Origin: JBFEYJ01 sp041546305
GTDB taxonomy: Bacteria; Pseudomonadota; Gammaproteobacteria; Thiohalomonadales; Thiohalomonadaceae
Assembly: GCA_041546305.1 (NCBI GenBank)
Contig: JBFEWO010000062.1
Location: 1 to 14,694 of the forward strand
Length of the DNA stretch: 14,694 nucleotides
Direction: 5' to 3'
The translations under genes and the position numbers were made by a program. How positions within the stretch are numbered: position 1 is the stretch's first letter; every line of letters starts with the position of its first letter. The notes beneath the pieces are model-generated. The model saw nothing but the letters and a program-made list of their open reading frames with translations. It made no database searches and had not been told where the DNA came from. Shown in pieces: positions 14,498-14,694 of the stretch.

Positions 14498-14574
14498 GGT
14501 TCAAGGTTCAAGGTTCAAGGTTCAAGATTCAAGGTTCAAGGTTCAAGGTTCAAGGTTCAAGGTTCAAGGTTCAA
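14498..14574. repeat. Tandem heptanucleotide repeat, 11 units of GGTTCAA
   Basis: Eleven head-to-tail 7-bp units read GGTTCAA on the plus strand. Ten are identical, and the fifth (14526-14532) reads GATTCAA. The array ends one base from the amidotransferase start codon, within its leader. Because 7 is not a multiple of 3, no long frame can pass through it. Copy-number change by slippage could alter the distance between promoter and start. It is not a CRISPR array, since there are no spacers. Confidence 0.97.
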
Positions 14575-14591
14575 AGGAGGTGAGTGTTATC

Positions 14592-14619
14592 TTTCAACCT
14601 TTAACTTTCAACTTTGAAC
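14592..14619. repeat. Degenerate heptamer repeats beside the main array
   Basis: Four adjoining 7-bp units read TTTCAAC, CTTTAAC, TTTCAAC and TTTGAAC on the plus strand. On the minus strand they resemble decayed GTTGAAA/GTTCAAA versions of the neighbouring heptamer. They lie between the permease stop and the main array and suggest an older part of the same expansion. The 17 bases between the arrays contain AAAGGAGGTGA (14573-14583, overlapping the last unit by two bases). Confidence 0.65.
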
Positions 14620-14622
14620 TGG

Positions 14623-14694
14623 TTATTCATGTCGTAACGCATCGATCGGATCCAGCCTCGCAGCCTTTCTCGCAGGAAAATATCCGAAGGCAAC
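14623..14694 (-). CDS. MacB/FtsX-type ABC transporter permease, last 23 codons (5' part outside window)
   Basis: Read on the minus strand, the last 72 bases of the window encode VAFGYFPARKAARLDPIDAL followed by RHE and a TAA stop. This is the characteristic C-terminus of MacB-like and FtsX-family permeases (GYFPARKAARLDPIDALR). Only this tail is visible, so the substrate cannot be told; macrolide or peptide efflux and lipoprotein systems all share it. It is distinct from the two permeases of the Lol-like operon on the other strand, which end KPAEVMR and TPVQALRT. It precedes the amidotransferase gene in the same direction, with repeats between. Confidence 0.85.
   Translation of the reverse strand, partial: VAFGYFPARKAARLDPIDALRHE

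Noticed and set aside
14498..14574. CRISPR array
   Set aside because: Units are 7 bp and directly adjacent without spacers, and no cas gene is near.

Overview
The window is a proteobacterial chromosome segment of moderate GC, most likely from a gammaproteobacterium of the Chromatiales or sulfur-oxidiser type. That placement is an inference: it rests on the Mo-nitrogenase gene order, the ferredoxin type, the Lol-type transporter and outer-membrane barrel, and the style of the intergenic repeats. Three functional blocks and a tail region follow one another.

Block 1 (1-3470, + strand) is the downstream part of a Mo-nitrogenase operon. It holds the 3' end of nifK, then nifT, a 2[4Fe-4S] ferredoxin, a two-domain NifY/NafY-type FeMo-cofactor-binding protein, a small nif-linked protein, two unrecognised small proteins and a hemerythrin-like protein. 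A perfect 11-bp hairpin lies between nifK and nifT. A roughly 100-bp element with terminal inverted repeats sits between nifT and the ferredoxin gene.

Block 2 (3499-7130, + strand) is a molybdate regulation and uptake cluster, modE-modA-modB-modC, which fits as the Mo supply for the nitrogenase. The leader before modE carries an exact match to the sigma-54 (-24/-12) consensus. It also carries two inverted repeats of one architecture, CGYTAT-N12-ATARCG, which look like ModE operators (Mo-boxes). The first Mo-box overlaps the start site expected from the sigma-54 promoter. This dual control of Mo uptake by nitrogen status and molybdate is the most interesting regulatory reading in the window.

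Block 3 (7201-12515, + strand) is a compact five-gene envelope operon: a secreted LolA-like protein, two FtsX/LolC-type permeases, a LolD-type ATPase and an outer-membrane beta-barrel. The tight overlaps suggest a dedicated machine carrying a lipid or lipoprotein from inner to outer membrane. Its substrate is unknown.

The tail (12533-14694, - strand) holds a soluble PDC/Cache-type sensor protein, a class I glutamine amidotransferase, and the last 23 codons of a MacB/FtsX-type permease. The amidotransferase start codon abuts 11 tandem copies of a GGTTCAA heptamer. I saw no tRNA, rRNA, CRISPR array, transposase or phage gene.
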